Positions 22,186 through 23,308 of a stretch of DNA of 23,308 bases are shown here, piece by piece. Location: NCBI GenBank assembly GCA_044370655.1, contig JBILVD010000006.1, positions 1 to 23,308 on the forward strand, read 5' to 3'. Both the position numbers and the translations under genes were made by a program. Under the pieces are notes generated by a model. The model saw only the letters and a list, made by a program, of their open reading frames with translations, was not told the origin of the DNA and did no database searches. Numbering within the stretch: the first letter of the stretch is position 1; each line of letters opens with the position of its first letter. Source of the DNA: CAZFPN01 sp044370655. Lineage in GTDB: Bacteria > Pseudomonadota > Alphaproteobacteria > Rickettsiales > Deianiraeaceae.

Positions 22186-22947
22186 TTAGAGATTTTTCTC
22201 CTCTAAAAAACCTTTCAAGAGTTTCTTTTTTATAGCATATAAATCTTTTTTAATTTTAAACTCCTTTGAAGCTTGATAAATATTTGATTTGTAGATATTA
22301 TAAATATCTTCAGGTTTTAATTTCAAAAATAGATCAAATGTTTCCATATCTTGAGCACGTTGATTTGCTAAGGACAATAAACTATCGGTAAAAAGACCAA
22401 TCTCAGACGATGATGAGTATTTTTTCCTCGTTATACTTGTTAGTTTGTATGATGTCAATGATACGAAGGTTATTGGGATTATACCCAATTGAAAGAAGAA
22501 CACTTCTGGAACATTATAAAAACGTAAAACATCCATAGAGCTTGTTTGGGCATTTTCTAGTTTAAATTTTGAGGAAGCATTTGAGGTTCCAAGCATTCCA
22601 ACGCTTGAGTTAAAAATTACATTACCAAAAGAAGATATCAATCTTTGATCGCTAAAAATCAAGATGTTATTTACAATATCTCCGCCATTTGAAAAATTAT
22701 CAAGAAAATTTGCAAAAGAATTCCTAAAGTTGAGTGTTGTTGATTTAGAGTAGAAATACGCTATAGGTCTAATAGCAAATCTATCTAAGTATTGATAACC
22801 TCTAATCGTGGCAATACTAATGCTTTTAGAAATTTTATTATCTCTAAGTACAACTTTTCTATCACTTATTTCGGACTCTTCGCCAAACTCGTCACTTGAA
22901 TATACATTAAAAAATAAAATAATTGAACAAAATAAGAGCTTTTTCAT
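22186..22947 (-). CDS. mlaA: MlaA (VacJ)-like outer-membrane lipid asymmetry protein
   Basis: A 253-aa secreted protein that matches the MlaA/VacJ family, which sits in the outer membrane and removes misplaced phospholipid to the Mla periplasmic shuttle. The family pattern is seen in YLDRFAIRPIAYFYSKS, LNFRNSFANFLDNFSNGGDI, VNNILIFSDQRLISSF, and VIFNSSVGMLG. The usual family Gly/Pro-rich loop is replaced by diverged text. The signal peptide (MKKLLFCSIILFFNVYSS) has a Cys at residue 7 but no lipobox, so this copy is probably not a lipoprotein as E. coli MlaA is. An upstream TPR gene ends 3 bases before it, suggesting one operon. Confidence 0.82.
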   Translation of the reverse strand: MKKLLFCSIILFFNVYSSDEFGEESEISDRKVVLRDNKISKSISIATIRGYQYLDRFAIRPIAYFYSKSTTLNFRNSFANFLDNFSNGGDIVNNILIFSDQRLISSFGNVIFNSSVGMLGTSNASSKFKLENAQTSSMDVLRFYNVPEVFFFQLGIIPITFVSLTSYKLTSITRKKYSSSSEIGLFTDSLLSLANQRAQDMETFDLFLKLKPEDIYNIYKSNIYQASKEFKIKKDLYAIKKKLLKGFLEEKNL

Positions 22948-22950
22948 AAT

Positions 22951-23308
22951 TTAAGGTTTAAAAGTTTTTATTAAATTTATAGAATGGAAGATTTCATCTT
23001 GCATTTGTTTATCTGCAAAAGGTATTGCTTTTTGAAAATACTCCTCAGATTTTTTCATTCGTTTTTCAATGAAGTAAATAGATGCAAGCCCGCATAGAGC
23101 TTCCGCATTATTTGGCTTAATTTTTAAAACGATTTTATATCTTAATTTTGCGTCAAATAGATTATTATTTTGGAGGTAATTTTTTGCTAATTCTAGGTTC
23201 ACTCCTGCTAAGTTTTTTGACCTTTCTTTAATATCTAGTATATTATACACAACTTCACCGCTTTTTGTGGAAAAAAAGTTTGCTATTTTAAGTATATAAT
23301 GTTTTATT
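22951..23308 (-). CDS. TPR-repeat protein, partial at window edge
   Basis: The frame is open from the right edge of the window to TAA at 22951, so the true start is outside; a GTG at 23250 lies inside the frame, but the 19 codons upstream of it (ending in TKSGEVV) look coding. The visible part holds TPR-type helices: LAKNYLQNNNLFDAKLRYKIVLKIKPNNAEA, given here as LAKNYLQNNN then the DAKLRYKIVLKIKPNNAEA block, and LCGLASIYFIEKRMKKSEEY, with the usual Gly/Ala and Pro positions. TPRs bind partner proteins; the partner is unknown. It is 3 bases upstream of mlaA and most likely transcribed with it. Confidence 0.72.
   Translation of the reverse strand, partial: IKHYILKIANFFSTKSGEVVYNILDIKERSKNLAGVNLELAKNYLQNNNLFDAKLRYKIVLKIKPNNAEALCGLASIYFIEKRMKKSEEYFQKAIPFADKQMQDEIFHSINLIKTFKP

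Overview
The window is AT-rich (by eye roughly one third G+C or less) and almost completely coding. It looks like chromosomal DNA of an alphaproteobacterium with a compact, probably reduced genome. Three features point that way: a CarD/CdnL regulator with an alphaproteobacterial-style sequence, a GlpX-type fructose-bisphosphatase, and an M16 peptidase of the mitochondrial-processing-peptidase type. Gram-negative envelope genes (MlaA-like, TonB-like, lytic transglycosylase, ArnT-like glycosyltransferase) fit as well. A Rickettsiales-like or other host-associated lineage is plausible but cannot be proved from one window. Almost no gene has a recognisable Shine-Dalgarno sequence. No tRNA, rRNA, insertion sequence, integrase or CRISPR array was seen.

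Layout. 1-487: AT-rich leader with no long gene; one 40-codon ORF with an unusually strong ribosome binding site lies just before the MORN gene. 488-1623 (+): secreted MORN-repeat protein and a biotin-protein ligase (birA). 1647-2409 (-): comF preceded by an overlapping 53-aa ORF. 2432-3394 (+): glpX. 3578-9444 (-): a thirteen-gene S10-type ribosomal operon, rpsJ-rplC-rplD-rplW-rplB-rpsS-rplV-rpsC-rplP-rpsQ-rplN-rplX-rplE, with no rpmC (L29) between rplP and rpsQ. It stops after rplE at a hairpin, so the usual rpsN-rpsH-rplF continuation is elsewhere. 9506-12528 (-): an AGCS-type sodium/amino-acid symporter and an ArnT/PMT-like membrane glycosyltransferase. 12529-12942: a short region with dyads, a tandem repeat and a doubtful 65-aa ORF. 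12943-16334 (-): bioF, a 47-aa lipoprotein, an M16 peptidase and bioB, tightly packed. 16429-17034 (+): carD. 17055-21312 (-): serS, a soluble-type lytic transglycosylase and a two-TM protein of unknown function. 21393-22184 (+): a TonB-like protein with a 78-bp coding tandem repeat. 22186-23308 (-): an MlaA/VacJ-like gene preceded by a TPR gene that runs off the window edge.

How the genes work together. Most are housekeeping: translation (ribosomal proteins, SerRS), biotin synthesis and attachment (BioF, BioB, BirA), gluconeogenesis (GlpX), transcription control (CarD) and envelope upkeep (MlaA, TonB, Slt, ArnT-like). The points most worth a second look are the missing L29 together with shortened L24, L2 and S17; a shortened L2 peptidyl-transferase loop; the overlooked lipoprotein fused by an ATGA junction to the M16 peptidase gene inside the biotin cluster; and a run of recent in-frame tandem duplications (rplW, the glycosyltransferase gene, tonB).
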